The translations under genes were made by a program, and so were the position numbers. From Mastacembelus armatus (taxonomy: Eukaryota; Chordata; Actinopteri; Synbranchiformes; Mastacembelidae), in NCBI RefSeq assembly GCF_900324485.2, contig NC_046646.1, positions 11,467,262 to 11,531,261 on the forward strand: DNA of 64,000 nucleotides, written 5' to 3'. A model generated the notes under the pieces. It was not told where the DNA came from. It was given only the letters and a program-made list of their open reading frames with translations, and ran no database searches. This document shows positions 1 through 12,600 of this stretch, one piece after another; within the stretch, counting starts at the first letter, position 1; each line of letters starts with the position of its first letter.

Positions 1-699
1 CACTAAAGAATGTCCAGATTTACTCTAATCTGCTCTAAAGACAGTAAATGTGTGAAAAAATGAGCAAATACAATAGTGATACTGGTTAGCCTCACAATTT
101 CCTCTCGATCAACACATTTACGTATAACCACGCATCCTGAAAAACATGGACAAATTTACATTTTATTTGAGGTTATCATTTGTGGTTAAGTGGCTGCTAA
201 TGTTTTTATTACACGCTCATGCTGCTCAGGACACTTGTCAGTACATTACTGCAATAACTGGGTGTGGTAATGAATAAATTGTGCTCTAAGTAGATTTGTG
301 CAGCTGGGGTGTTTGGTTAGACAGTGGTTTTATAAATGTACAAATATTTCTGCCACGTAACTTTAAATATCTGGTTTCATAAGACGTACCTGTTTAAACA
401 GGCAAGGTATGTAGATCGGAGGATTCCTGGTACTGTGGTGTGTATCTACCTGCATCAGAACACACCGTTAGTTTACAGCAACCAGCACAGAAAGATCTCA
501 GCTTGAAGATAAATGAAAAAGAAATATTTGCCTCTGAAATGTAGTGGTGTGGAAGTAAAGTAGCATAAAGTGGACTAATCCCAAAACTGTACTTACATTT
601 GAGTAAATGTACTTATGTAATGGACACACAACACGCAACATCTGCAAGCATTGGCCAGAAACAGCTTAAGTTATGTAGTGTATTCATCCATACATCTAT

Positions 700-946
700 T
701 AACTACATCACTGGGGCCAATCGCAGGTGATACTAGACGAGGGGCGGGGTACACACTGGATGGTCCATCACAGGGTCTCCAAATAAACTAACCTGCGAGC
801 CTTTGGACTGTGGGTTTTCCCCGGAAGTACAGACACAGGCAACATGCAAACTCCACACAAACAAACCAGGGTCAGTCGGCAGGTTTGAACCTAGACCCTT
901 CTAGCTGTGAGGTGACAGTACTAACCACTGCATCGGTATCACCCTG
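700..946 (-). repeat. Decayed tRNA-derived SINE, reverse orientation
   Basis: Read on the minus strand, this segment follows the same order as the better copies at 33979-34351 and 17463-17757. It has a promoter-like head resembling 'agtggttagtactgtcacc', then a 'gtgtggagtttgcatgttg' block, then a 'tgatggaccatccagtgtg' block. Many differences and a missing ATGG tail mark it as an old copy. Confidence 0.6.
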
Positions 947-2393
947 TAGTGCATTCAAACATATTGTATCAGCTCCTAAATAATATACAATATAATGGCA
1001 TTTACATCCAGAGGCCTACGGTGTGCTTTGGCTTCAGCGTACTTGGGCAAAATTCACTGTACGGTGATTGTTTTGGTAGAGTAATGCATTGGTTTATGGG
1101 TAATAAATGACATCATCAAGTCTGCTGTCGTTTTTGGCTACTGTGTTGTTCTTTGCTACAAGTGATCAGCAACAGTTCTGAACTAGTACTTACAGCTAGT
1201 AGCTGAAGGAACCAGGCTGAATAAGCAGATGACACTTTTAGACACTTTTAAACCCAGATATCGCGGATAAAGAATTATAGTGGGCTCCAGACCTTTTTAA
1301 TATTTTATACTTTTAAAAGGCAGGACAATATTAGCATGACCTGAAGAATGTGCATGTTCATTCTTAGCTAGTAGGTGGAACTGGCCTTGGCTTTAAGCCA
1401 TTCAAAGCAATTCATCTGCCAATTTAGAAAGCCCCAGAACAACAGGCAGAAGAGATTAGAGTGAATGGAGTCAATGCCTCATGTGCAGAAACTACTTAAC
1501 CAAGACTTATTGAAAATATCTTGCACTGCTCACTGGCCTGTGAATAAAATGGAGCGTACTTAGTTAACAGCAGTAGCAGGTTGGTGTAAAGAAATATTGT
1601 TCTTGGTCAGCGAGATCACATGATAGGCATCTACCTTTTTATAGGTTCAAATATCTGAGGAATTGTGAAGTGTCTGATGAAGATGAAATGATTTTCTTGT
1701 TGTATTTTGTAGTTTTGTGGTTATTGATGATAAGTTTAGAAGCATTTATATGCACTTCCATTCTTGCACTTAATAGACGAAAGGCTTCTGTATATATTGC
1801 TCCAGATTTTCTCCTGTAGATGAAAAATAACAATAAAGATTATTTAACATACAGATTAGGTGTCTTGTTTCTGTTAATGTCAGATAGTTTAATGAAGTAA
1901 ATTTGAATGAATGAGGAGGGGAAAATATTTACACATTGGAAACATTAATAGAGATGCAAAAAGAAAGCATTCCAGTTCACCACAGGTCGATGCATGATCC
2001 AATCTGCAAAGCTTTTGTGTTGTCTCTCTTTTTTACTATCACAACTGCTGACACGATCGATTTGATTCTGTGCCACAGAGAGTACTGGAGGGAGGCCACC
2101 GCTCTGTTTACCGCTTTTGGTTCCTGTTCTTTTAAAGCGTTTGCTCACACACAGGAAGCTGCATAATGAAAATTGCATTATCAGTCATTGTGCTGTCCAA
2201 GCTTAACTAAGTGCCAGGATATGAACTCTGCCCATTTGTTATTGAAGTTATGTCATTTCTCTTGCATGTTGTTTACTGTTTTGCATTCACCTCTCACACA
2301 TCTGATTAAATTCTGACTGGCAGGACTGAAAGCATACCTTTGGTTTCACATGTTTGAACCCATCCCAGCTGCAAGGTTTTGGGTGTGCAGGTG

Positions 2394-2396
<3 letters not shown>

Positions 2397-2436
<40 letters not shown>
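2397..2436. repeat. GT dinucleotide microsatellite
   Basis: About 20 uninterrupted GT units, ending some 35 bp upstream of the lipocalin TATA box. The coding frame open across it is a product of the repeat. Confidence 0.95.
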
Positions 2437-2438
<2 letters not shown>

Positions 2439-2472
2439 TGACTGGGAGGGAAAAGGTATTCTCACTGTCCGC

Positions 2473-2480
2473 TATATAAA
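2473..2480 (+). promoter_or_regulatory. TATA box of the lipocalin gene
   Basis: The sequence 'gctatataaaagg' lies about 95 bp upstream of the lipocalin start codon. A start of transcription near 2503 would leave a 5' leader of about 70 nt. A strong TATA box fits an abundantly expressed, tissue-restricted secreted protein. Confidence 0.75.
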
Positions 2481-2571
2481 AGGTTGCGGGGAGAGAACTT
2501 CAACACACTCTGCCGATCTTCAACCATACTCACCACATCGTTTCTGCGGCTGACCCTGCTCCTCAGTAGCT

Positions 2572-3841
2572 ATGGTCCTACTGCTTCCAGTGTTGGGCAC
2601 TCTGCTCTGTGCCTTCATGGTTTCTTCTGAAGTCGCACCCCAGGCAGACTTCAATGTACAGGGGGTAAGACACAGAACTGGATCAACAATCGTCAGCTGT
2701 TGTTTTAGTCTCAGTATAAATGTGTATTGACTGTGTGCATTTTGTTTGTTTGTCTGTCTGTTTTAAAAATGGATTTAAACAACTGTGCACTTATATTAGT
2801 GGTGTTGTAAGGTGACATTTAGAAAAAAAAAAACATATTTCCATTTTCCCTCAAATACATAAAACCATCTCAGAAATTCTGATAAGAGATTGAGGTGAGA
2901 ATAATTTGATACTGACAAGCACAAACATATGAACATAGAGAAGATTCAGCAATCGCTTGATTAATTTCCTCTGTTTTTGCTGTGTGCACCCATAGGTGGC
3001 GGGGAAGTGGTACCTCATTGGATTTGCCACTAACGCCCAATGGTTTGTCAACCACAAAGCCAGCATGAAGATGGGCACAGCCCTGTTCACCCCTACTGCT
3101 GACGGGGATCTGGACATGTCGTACGGCAGTCTCCTGTGAGTGAGATGACAAAAATATCAGCGGTGACACAGTGGCAGGTTCCAGTTAACTGTGTTTCACT
3201 GCTTTCTTTGCAGCTCTGATGGCTCTTGTTGGAGAATGAATAACCTGGCCAAGAAGACTGACATGCCTGGAAAGTTCACCTACACAAGTCAGCGTACGTA
3301 CTGCCCCACACGCATAAGTCCTGAACATAAAGAGGCATGCAAGCAACATTTACAGTTAAACCATCCACAACATCACATGATCTTTATTCCCTCCCTTTGG
3401 CAGGATGCGGGAGTGTGAATGACATGAGGATGGTTGATGTGAAGTATGACGAGTACATCCTCGCTCACACCGTCAAGAGCAAGGGAGCCGATTCCACAGT
3501 CGTCAACAAACTATATGGTAGAGTCATCATTTCCCATGATGCTGCACTCCGTTCACTCAGTTTAAATTTGGGCAGCAGTTAAATGCAGCCTTGCACACTG
3601 TAGCTGGTAAATATGGTGTGTTTTGACAGGCCGTGGAGTGGAGCTCAGCGCTGACCTGCTGGAGAAGTTCAGGCAGTTCTCTTTGGAGAATGGCATCCTG
3701 CCTGAAAACATTGTTTACCTTCCCAGAAACGGTACTTCTTTATATAAATAGAAAGCTTTTATAAAAATTAAGAGCAATGTTATGCACTAGTAACCTTACT
3801 CTTTTTTTTTTTCTGTTTTAGCGGAGTGCCCAGCTGCCTAG
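2572..3841 (+). CDS. ptgds: Prostaglandin D2 synthase-like lipocalin without the catalytic cysteine
   Basis: Six exons (2572-2664, 2996-3135, 3214-3293, 3404-3517, 3630-3731, 3822-3841) join to 182 residues, close to mammalian PTGDS. Residues 1-19 form a signal peptide. The lipocalin signature follows as 'VAGKWYLIGF', and 'YDEYILAHT' matches the second conserved block. Two cysteines ('DGSCW' and the C-terminal 'AECPAA') can form the usual lipocalin disulfide. Where mammalian PTGDS has its catalytic cysteine ('SMCKS'), this protein has 'KMGTA', so glutathione-dependent PGH2 isomerase activity is unlikely. It is probably a secreted carrier of small lipophilic ligands such as retinoids or thyroid hormone. 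Six small exons are typical of lipocalin genes. Whether it is the fish ptgdsa or ptgdsb copy cannot be decided here. Confidence 0.9.
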
Positions 3842-6616
3842 TTTTCTACTCCTGTCACTACATGTCAACAATGCTTTCTGCAGACCTTAACACCAGTAAC
3901 AGACAAAATCATTTTTTCTGTTTATTTACACTGCTCTTTCAAATGTGTTAAAAATCACTCATAAGAACCACAAAATGCGATGAAGCCTGGTTTCTTTGCT
4001 ACAGTACCTGCTAATGTAACTGAGCATCATCTTTAATTATTCTCCATGTATTGTTCTATAAAATGCTCTGCTTTGAATCACATGTGGCTGGTATGCTGTT
4101 TTTTTTTTTCACGATCACCTGTTTTCAAATTCTTAACTTCCTACTACTTCTTTTTAAAACTCCTCGAACTATGTTCATTCTCACTGTGGGTGGTTACACT
4201 GAAACCTTCAACTTTACATAACCACACTTGTGTAATGCACACACTACACCTCAACTACTCAAAAATCAGCGATATCACAAAATCTTGCCTGTACATACTT
4301 GTCCCAAAGGTTCACTGCAGGTTCATAAGGTTCTGATTTTGTTAGTCTCATGCTTGCACACAAGTAGTATTGGAAAATAACTAAATACATGTAATTAAGT
4401 AAATATTTGAAGCGCTTTAAACTACTTAGTGACAGCAGTGAGGAGACAAATCTGTATGTAATGAAAACCTTTAGTTGCAGTTCTTTAAAAACAATCTTAT
4501 GAGCTGTACTTCAAGTACAAAAGTAACACCCTGCTTTGACATTACTGCATTAGCAATTACTTGTTATGGAGTATTTTTAGAGAGTAGCAGTTACTTTTAG
4601 TTAAGAAAATGATCTGAGTACTTCCACCCCACAACAAACCTGTGCAGGTGTATGTGGGTAACATGGTTTACACTCTTGCTAATGGTTCCACTGATCAGGG
4701 GCATAAACAAAGAAAGAGAATAAGAAGGCTGAGAAGGCTAAGGAAGTGTACATGGCTGTAAACAAAGGTTGAAAGTCAAACCTATGCTTTATGAGGAAAA
4801 AAATATCAAACCATAAGGATATATAGTCTTTCAGTGAACAATGTAAATATAACTTTTATTTGTTTACAAGAAAACTCTGGAGAGCACCCTCAAATTCAGA
4901 TTTAAGCTGATCAAACTTTCCCCCTCAGAGGGGCTAAGAACAGTTTTCTAGTCTCAAACACATATGTCATCTACACAGTGAAAGCTAAAGTGATGTGACA
5001 ATAAGCATAGAAAGAGCAGGGCTAAAATATTTTGCTTTTATTACTTTTTTAACAAATACAATGAAGTACATCCATAACAACACAGTTCAGATTTCATTTT
5101 TATCAAGTGTTTACATCTACACGCTTTGTACAGATTTGTATACAAAACAATAATTTACGTCCCATAGAAGTCTAGTTACACTTAACTATACAACAACTTG
5201 TAAATGAAATAAATATAAAAACAGAAATAATCACAGGTGATAACAACAATGTAAAAAGCCATAGTACGAGTACACCATCAGCGCCGGGCTTCTGAAGTTG
5301 AATCTAAAAAGATATACATTTTCCCTTTCTACTGGCAAAAGTACATCTGGGTTGGCGAAAACAAAAAGCTCAGTTCATAGTTTCGTAATAGAAGCACCAG
5401 ATATACTGTACGACTCCCATTCAGGCCATTAAGTTATAATGGGACACTTTTTTTTTTTAACCCAGCCTAATATTAGTATCAAATTGGAGCTTGTAGATTA
5501 CGTTTTTTTCTGTGATTTGACATATTTCAGTTCATATGAAAAACAAATTTGTTCATAAATGAAATAGACCATTTCTATGGACATTTGCTCTTCACAAAAA
5601 TCTGCTCATTCAAATTGAAAGGATTTAACTCCTCAGGTAGCATTAATGGATTAAACAATACTGTCAGTCTTCATCTCTGCTGCTCCTGGCACTTGTTCTG
5701 AACAACGTACAGAACACTTGCTGTCTTCAAACAGAAATATCAGACATGTATGTGATAATTAAGTGGTGGGTTAAAGATCGCTCAGCAATACAGGTGCATA
5801 TGTGTAATTTAACCCACTACCATGACACATTCACTACTTTATTATGTACTTCGTGTTAATTTAACTGTGTGGACCCCTAAATGATTGGTTCTTTTCTCTG
5901 GGTGCTATTTGCTGCCAGGCCTTGTGTTTTTGTTAACACAACAAAAGGCATTATATTAAGAGGGGTGGGGTCAGAGCACCAGGAAGCACAACAGATGCTT
6001 TTTTTTGTCACCCACTCTCCATCCCTCTCTCTCAGACACAAACACACACACACGCACGCACGCACACACACACACACACACACACCAAACGTGACATGAT
6101 TACTGCATTTATCATGATGTTTACCAAGATGGCAAGTGCTACTGGGAACAGGCTGCTAATCCATACTGCTGTGTTGAGCACATTTTAACAAAATGACGCA
6201 AAACATTTCTGCAAATTACACTTTAGCTTTGAGACAAATAATTAGGACTATTGTGATTGAAAACTGATTGCTGCCTGCGAAATCAAAAATCTTTATCTAC
6301 AAAGAGACGTCTGCACAATCTGCCATGCACACTGTCGCCAGCAAAGGGACATGCAGTTAAAAGTGCAAGTCTACAGAGGGGTTCTGCTGCTAACTCTGAC
6401 AGACCATTAATGTTATGTACACGTGTATACATTTCTGAACAAACATTAGGCTGAGAATCAAAAAAGAGCAAAACAACAGAACGGACTAAGTGCAGCACAT
6501 ACACACGTCACATTGTTTCAATGCAAACGGTGTTGTGCTGAGGGTGCAGTGATTGGGGTGTGATGGTTGCTTCAACATTGTTCTTTGTTGTGGCACAGTA
6601 TTTGGCTCGGTCAGAG
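3842..6616. other. Tail-to-tail intergenic region and 3' untranslated sequence
   Basis: The lipocalin gene (plus) and zfx (minus) end towards each other here. The right part, roughly 5030-6616, is probably zfx 3' UTR because it is AT-rich and has several AATAAA-like words on the minus strand. Between 4355 and 4630 lies a degraded repeat with ends resembling 'gtacttccacccc', a pattern common in fish hAT-type MITEs. No protein gene is supported. Confidence 0.5.
6037..6085. repeat. CA/CG-interrupted dinucleotide microsatellite
   Basis: A run of CA units interrupted by 'cgca' units. It lies in the probable zfx 3' UTR. Confidence 0.9.
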
Positions 6617-9600
6617 TCACTCTGCCTGCACCACGTCCTTGTGGTGGCGCATGATATGCTGGTTCTTCTCTGATGGTCGTCTGAAGCCTTTCGAACAGAT
6701 CTCACAGCGGTGTGGATAGTCTTTTGTGTGAATGGAAATCACGTGGCGCTTGAAACCCGAAGCATCCCCGGTGCTGTAGTCACAGTACTGGCACTGGTAA
6801 ATTCTTCTTTCTTTCTGTCCTTTGCCAATAACTACAGTCACACTGCTGGCTAAGCTGGCTGCACTGACTCTAGCAGGTGGGCCAGAGCTGCTGGAAGCAC
6901 TTGGTGCAGACTTTTTAGGTACCACAACAGGAGTGTGTGTCTCTGTCCTCTTAGCCTCGCTCTTTTCAGGAGAGGCCTGTTGTTCCTTGGTGTGGACAGA
7001 CAAGATATGGCGACTGAGAACAAAAGGGTCTGCAATTTTAAAGTTGCAATGCCGGCACTGATGGAGTTTCTTGGTGCGGTGGGACACCGAGTGCTTCTTC
7101 AGTTCAGATGGCCGGTGGAAGCCTTTCCCGCAGACGGCACACTTGTGTGGATAGTCCTTGGTGTGAACAGATATGATATGACGTTTCAGGTCACTGGAGT
7201 TGGAACTTTTGTGATCACAGTGGGCACAATGGTGGGTCTTATTCTCCTCATGTGTTAGTCCATGCTGCATTAACTCCTCCTCCTCTGCAAAGGTCTGGAA
7301 ACAGCGCTCACATTTGTATGGCATCTCTTTGCTATGCTTAGTCTTGATGTGCGTCTTGAGGTTAGAAGAATCAGCTGACTTGTAATCGCAGTACATGCAG
7401 GAGTAAGGCTTCTCGCCCGTGTGCGTGCGCATGTGTTTCTTCAGCTCTGAAGGATGTCGAAAGCCTTTTCCACATTCCACACAGATGTGAGGGAAGCTCT
7501 TGCTGTGAACTGCCAACAAGTGGCGATTGAGCAGTCCCTGCTCAGCAGTTTCATACTCACAGAACTTGCATTTATGCATCTTAGTGGGGGGTGGCGGTGG
7601 CGGCTGGCTCTTGGGCTCTCGGTGGTGGTGCTGTAGTCTGTGAGAGAACAGCGCTGCCTGCTGGTGGAACTCCTTGCCACACATTTCACACTCGAAAGGG
7701 GCCTTGCTGCTCAGAGCATGTACCTCCATGTGGTTGTGGAGGCTGGCTTTCTTGTTGGTGGTGAAGTCACAGTCTGTACATTGGTACTTTTTCCTGGTCA
7801 GAACATCCTGGTGATGGTTCTTGGTGTGGCGTTTCAAAAATCCTCGCGACTTGAACTTTTTACCACAAAGCATGCAGGGGTACACTGTCAGAGGCTGACC
7901 GTAAGGACCGATGATGATGGCTAGGGAGAAAAATGACAAGGGCAAAAAGGAAATGTCAATATGGAAATAATCTGGTTTGTCACCTAAACGTTTTACAACT
8001 TATCTTAAATTTTGATGTTAAAATCGTTTATAAATAGTAACAACTAACTAACCAGTATTTGCCAATAACAATGACAAAGCACATTTTAGCCTAGATAATA
8101 TAAAAAAGGTATAATCAAAAACAAAACATAAGCTGCCACCCATCAATCTGCATCTTGTAAAGCAACCGTGGCAAAGGGACTATATACAGTGGGTACAGAA
8201 AGTATTCAGACCCCTTTAAATTTTTCACTCTTTGTGTCACTGCAGCCATTTGCCAAAATCAAAAAAGTTCATTTTATTTCTCATTAATGTACACTCAGCA
8301 CCCCATCTTGACAGAAAAAAACAGAAATGTAGAAATTTTTACAAATTTATTAAAAAAGAAAAACTGAAATATCACATGGTCATAAGTATTCAGACCCTTT
8401 GCAGTGACACTCATATTTAACTCACATGCTGTCCATTTCTTCTGATCCTCCTTGAGATGGTTCTGCTCCTTCATTGGAGTCCAGCTGTGTTTAATTAAAC
8501 TGATTGGACTTGATTAGGAAAGGCACACACCTGTCTATATAAGACCTTACAGCTCACAGTGCATGTCAGAGCAAATGAGAATCATGAGGTCGAAGGAACT
8601 GCCCAAGGAGCTCAGAGACAAAGTTGTGGCAAGGCACAGATCTGGCCAAGGTTACAAAAGAATTTCTGCAGCACTCAAGGTTCCTAAGAGCACAGTGGCC
8701 TCCATAATCCTCAAATGGAAAAAGTTTGGGATAACCAGAACTCTTCCTAGACCTGGCCGTCCAGCCAAACTAAGCAATCGTGGGAGAAGAGCCTTGGTGA
8801 GAGAGGTAAAGAAGAACCCAAAGATCACTGTGGCTGAGCTCCAGAGATGCAGTAGGGACATGGGAGAAAGTTCCACAAAGTCAACTATCACTGCAGCCCT
8901 CCACCAGTCGGGGCTTTATGGCAGAGGGGCCTGACGGAAGCCTCTCCTCAGTGCAAGACACATGAAAGCCCGTATAGAGTTTGCCAAAAAACACATGAAG
9001 GACTCCCAGACTATGCGAAATAAGATTCTCTGGTCTGATGAGACCAAGATTGAACTTTTTGGCAATAATTCTAAGCGGTATGTGTGGAGAAAACCAGGCA
9101 CTGCTCATCACCTGCCCAATACAATCCCTACAGTCAAACATGGTGGTGGGAGCATCATGTTGTGGGGGTGTTTTTCAGCTGCAGGGACAGGACGACTGGT
9201 TGCAATTGAAGGAAAGATGAATGCGGCCAAGTACAGAGATAGCCTGGAAGAAAACCTCTTCCAAAGTGCTCAGGACCTCAGACTGGGCCGAAGGTTCACC
9301 TTTCAACAGGACAATGACCCTAAGCACACAGCTAAAATAACAAAGGAGTGGCTTCGGAACAACTCTGTGACCGTTCTTGACTGGCCCAGCCAGAGCCCTG
9401 ACCTAAACCCAATTGAGCTTCCTCCTGAAAATGGCTGTCCACCAACGTTCACCATCCAACCTGACAGAACTGGAGAGGATCTGCAAGGAAGAATGGCAGA
9501 GGATCCCCAAATCCAGGTGTGAAAAACTTCACATGCATCATTCCCAAGAAGACTCATGGCTGTACTAGCTCAAAAGGTTGCTTCTACTCAATACTGAGCA

Positions 9601-12600
9601 CAGGGTCTGAATACTTATGACCATGTGATATTTCAGTTTTTCTTTTTTAATAAATTTGCAAAAATTTCTACATTTCTGTTTTTTTCTGTCAAGATGGGGT
9701 GCTGAGTGTACATTAATGAGAAATAAAATGAACTTTTTTGATTTTGGCAAATGGCTGCAATGATACAAAGAGTGAAAAATTTAAAGGGGTCTGAATACTT
9801 TCCGTACCCACTGTAATTCTGATCAACCAAACTAAATGACAGAACACTACCATAGAAAGATTTATATAAGAGCAGGAGTACAGAATTTCAAAGGTCTGTA
9901 ATAGTAGAAAAGTAAACATCTTTTACTTAAGTAGTGAAAAAACATTTTACCCAGGTTTACTTTACCTTAGTGATTTTGCCAACTACAGGGGAAGTTTGCA
10001 GTTTGTTTGCTATTATATAAACAGGCAAAATCTTTCTGAAGACTGTCTATACTGAGCCACATGTCCAGCAGCAGATGAGAAAGGCCAAATAAACTGCTGA
10101 CAAGCCTGAACAAAGTACATCAGTTACTGCTGCAGTCTGACTGCTGCTACAAGATGCAGAAGGCTGCAGAGAAACATGGCTGTCTCAGTGCAGCATGTTG
10201 ACACAGCCTCGTGGACACATGACTACATGGTGTAAAAACTATTATACAGTTTTTGCTTACAGTCATAGTAAACAGTGAATAGCAGGACTCTTGTGTCACA
10301 TATTTTCAATGTAGGAGAATCTTTATAATGACCAGGATAAATTCATGGACGATATGAGAAGGCAAATTACAAATAAGCCTCTAACAGGGTATGTGCAGGT
10401 TTCTAAGAGCTAGATTTAAGACTTTAAGACCTTTTTAATACCACGCTGAATGAAATTTAAGACCAATTTTGTAGAAATAAAATAAAACATCCCACAATAC
10501 AACCAATTACCCTAACACACTGTTTATTGATATAAACTGTTTACACACCGTTTGATTTATTGTGTAAAACAAAAATAAAATGCCAGGTGTTTTCCGACAG
10601 GTTTCCGCAGCCGCTTTGTCTTATTCACACCGCATGTGGGTCTCCAAAGCTTTCATACCCATTTTTCCGAGTTTTACATTTTTTTGCACAGCCTTCACCG
10701 GACCTCGAACACGTTGCCAGTAACAGGACTTAACCACAGCGCAAAATTAGGGTTTTGTAACCAATTGTCATTAAATTTACATTTACCCATGGCAAAAGAC
10801 TAATGCTGAAACTTTCCCGCAGTTCACGCAGCTGCCGGAAAGCATGTGTTAAATGAACTCCCCTCAAACGCGTATTTTAGTTGGTTCCGCCTATTTCGTT
10901 CTGCGTAACAAATATGCAAAAGGCTTTCAAATTGATTTCAAGATGAAAATAAAATCTTCTTTATGGGGTCTGTTAGATTTCATTTTAAGACCTTTGAAAC
11001 GCGAATTTAAGACATTTTAATGCTAATTAAGGCCTTAGTTTTATAATATGGAATTTAAGACTTTTTAAGGATCCGCGGACACCCTGCTCTAAACTTTGCT
11101 AACTCTTAATAAGTGGTACTTAAACTACAGTATTATTACAGCCAATGGTTGCTTAAACAGGTGATGCTAAAGTCACCAGCTACTGCCTATTATAAATGCA
11201 ATGTTTTCTACTTTATTTCCTTTTTCTTATTAATTTAAATTAATTCAATTTAGTTTTTACTGCAGATAAGAAAATGCTGTGATTACACTGTATTTGTTTG
11301 TTACTGATCAATAATGAAAAATATTAGAAACTTTTCTAATAATGCATTTGCACTTCACATTAGTAATACATCTACTATAGCAGTTATGATCTAAAGGCTT
11401 TCTTTATGGTGCATTTCCCTTTTACATTTAAAACTGGCCTGAGGAGCCAATTGCCTTTGGTTTCCTCTTACCTGTCTGGACCTGCCGAGGCTCCGAACGT
11501 CTCTTGCTCTTGTTGCGTTGTCTGTTGAGCTCATCCACCCCGTCAGATTCATCGATGTGCAGCAGTGCGCTGGCTGCACCATTACGGTTTTCACAACTCT
11601 CGCTGTCCTCTGCACCTAAGAGAGGAACACAATGTCTTTAACATAAAAACAAACAAAACCCAGCACAAGTAAAGCTTAAACCAAGACACTCAGAGACGTG
11701 GTTGCTGCACAGGCTTCCAGTGTTGTTTTAAAAGCAATTTAATAGACAAGGGTGCTGACCATAAGCAGCTGCCCAGGCCACAGGCATGAAGTCCTTGCTT
11801 AGAGACACGCTGTCATACGAGCGGTCGTGAGTTACTGGCTCTTCACCTCCTACCACCACCTCCATATATACCTCATCAGTCACCTTGGACCCACCTGTAG
11901 ATGAGCCCAAGATGTACAAAAAACTAAGTTGACTTTCATGACAGTCATCCCCATCTGTTAGATGTAGATGACTTACCATGGTTTCCTTGATTGTGGTGAG
12001 AATCCCCAACAGACATGTAGACCATCTTCTCTCTGAGCGTTTGGCCTGAAGACTCTGTTAATGCCACACTCTCTGTGTCTCCATCGCTGATGTCCACAGA
12101 TTCACCTGCAAAATAAAAACACCTTTTAAATCCACCAATTTTTGACGAATTTACCACAAATGATTTCTCAACCTGCACAAAACAGAGGCGCAAGATCAGC
12201 AATAAAATTTAGAGAAGGTTGTATCTCATTTTTTGATGCTACAGATACATCAATATAATGTTTTGTGACAATTCCTAGCACTCAGAAATAACTAATGAAT
12301 CAAATTATAGCTCAAAAGAGGCTGAAAGTCAACTCCTACTCACCCATGTCATCCTCCCCAGAATCAGCCTTGAAGATGTAGACCTTTATCACCTCCTGTC
12401 CATCCTCATCCTTCTCCACTTCCTGGTCCTCCACAGCCCCTTCAACTGTTACCTCTGTTCCATCCTCGGACACCATTTTACCAGCTTCATCCACTACAGA
12501 GGACGACACACACCACATTTCATTAAAGAAGATGTGCGCATTTGTCAGCCGTGAGCAGTAGTGTTACATTAACCTTTCTGTACCTCACCACTATTTATGT

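Larger units (their letters stand above)
1..2470. other. Intergenic region left of the lipocalin gene
   Basis: I see no gene here. The open frames are short and have no recognisable protein similarity. The stretch holds a decayed minus-oriented SINE (about 700-946), a fragment of an AGTA-rich fish repeat near 545-640 (repeated 'gagtaaatgtactta'-type words), and a GT microsatellite just upstream of the lipocalin promoter. Confidence 0.6.
8187..9813 (+). mobile_element. Tc1/mariner DNA transposon, nearly full length, in a zfx intron
   Basis: The element starts 'cagtgggtacagaaagtatt' and ends in the inverse of that sequence, flanked by the TA target duplication at 8185-8186 and 9814-9815. It is 1,627 bp long with inverted repeats of about 210 bp (8187-8400 and 9601-9813) that differ at only a few positions. 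It carries one transposase gene on the plus strand, antisense to zfx. The near-identical repeats point to a fairly recent insertion, but the transposase frame is broken, so it could move only with enzyme from elsewhere. Confidence 0.97.

Noticed and set aside
5881-6099. Open frames on both strands across the CA repeat
   Set aside because: They consist largely of His/Thr or Cys/Val runs produced by the microsatellite.
9565-9919. Minus-strand open frames at the right end of the Tc1 element
   Set aside because: They repeat the frame at 8232-8420 because they are the inverted terminal repeats, not genes.
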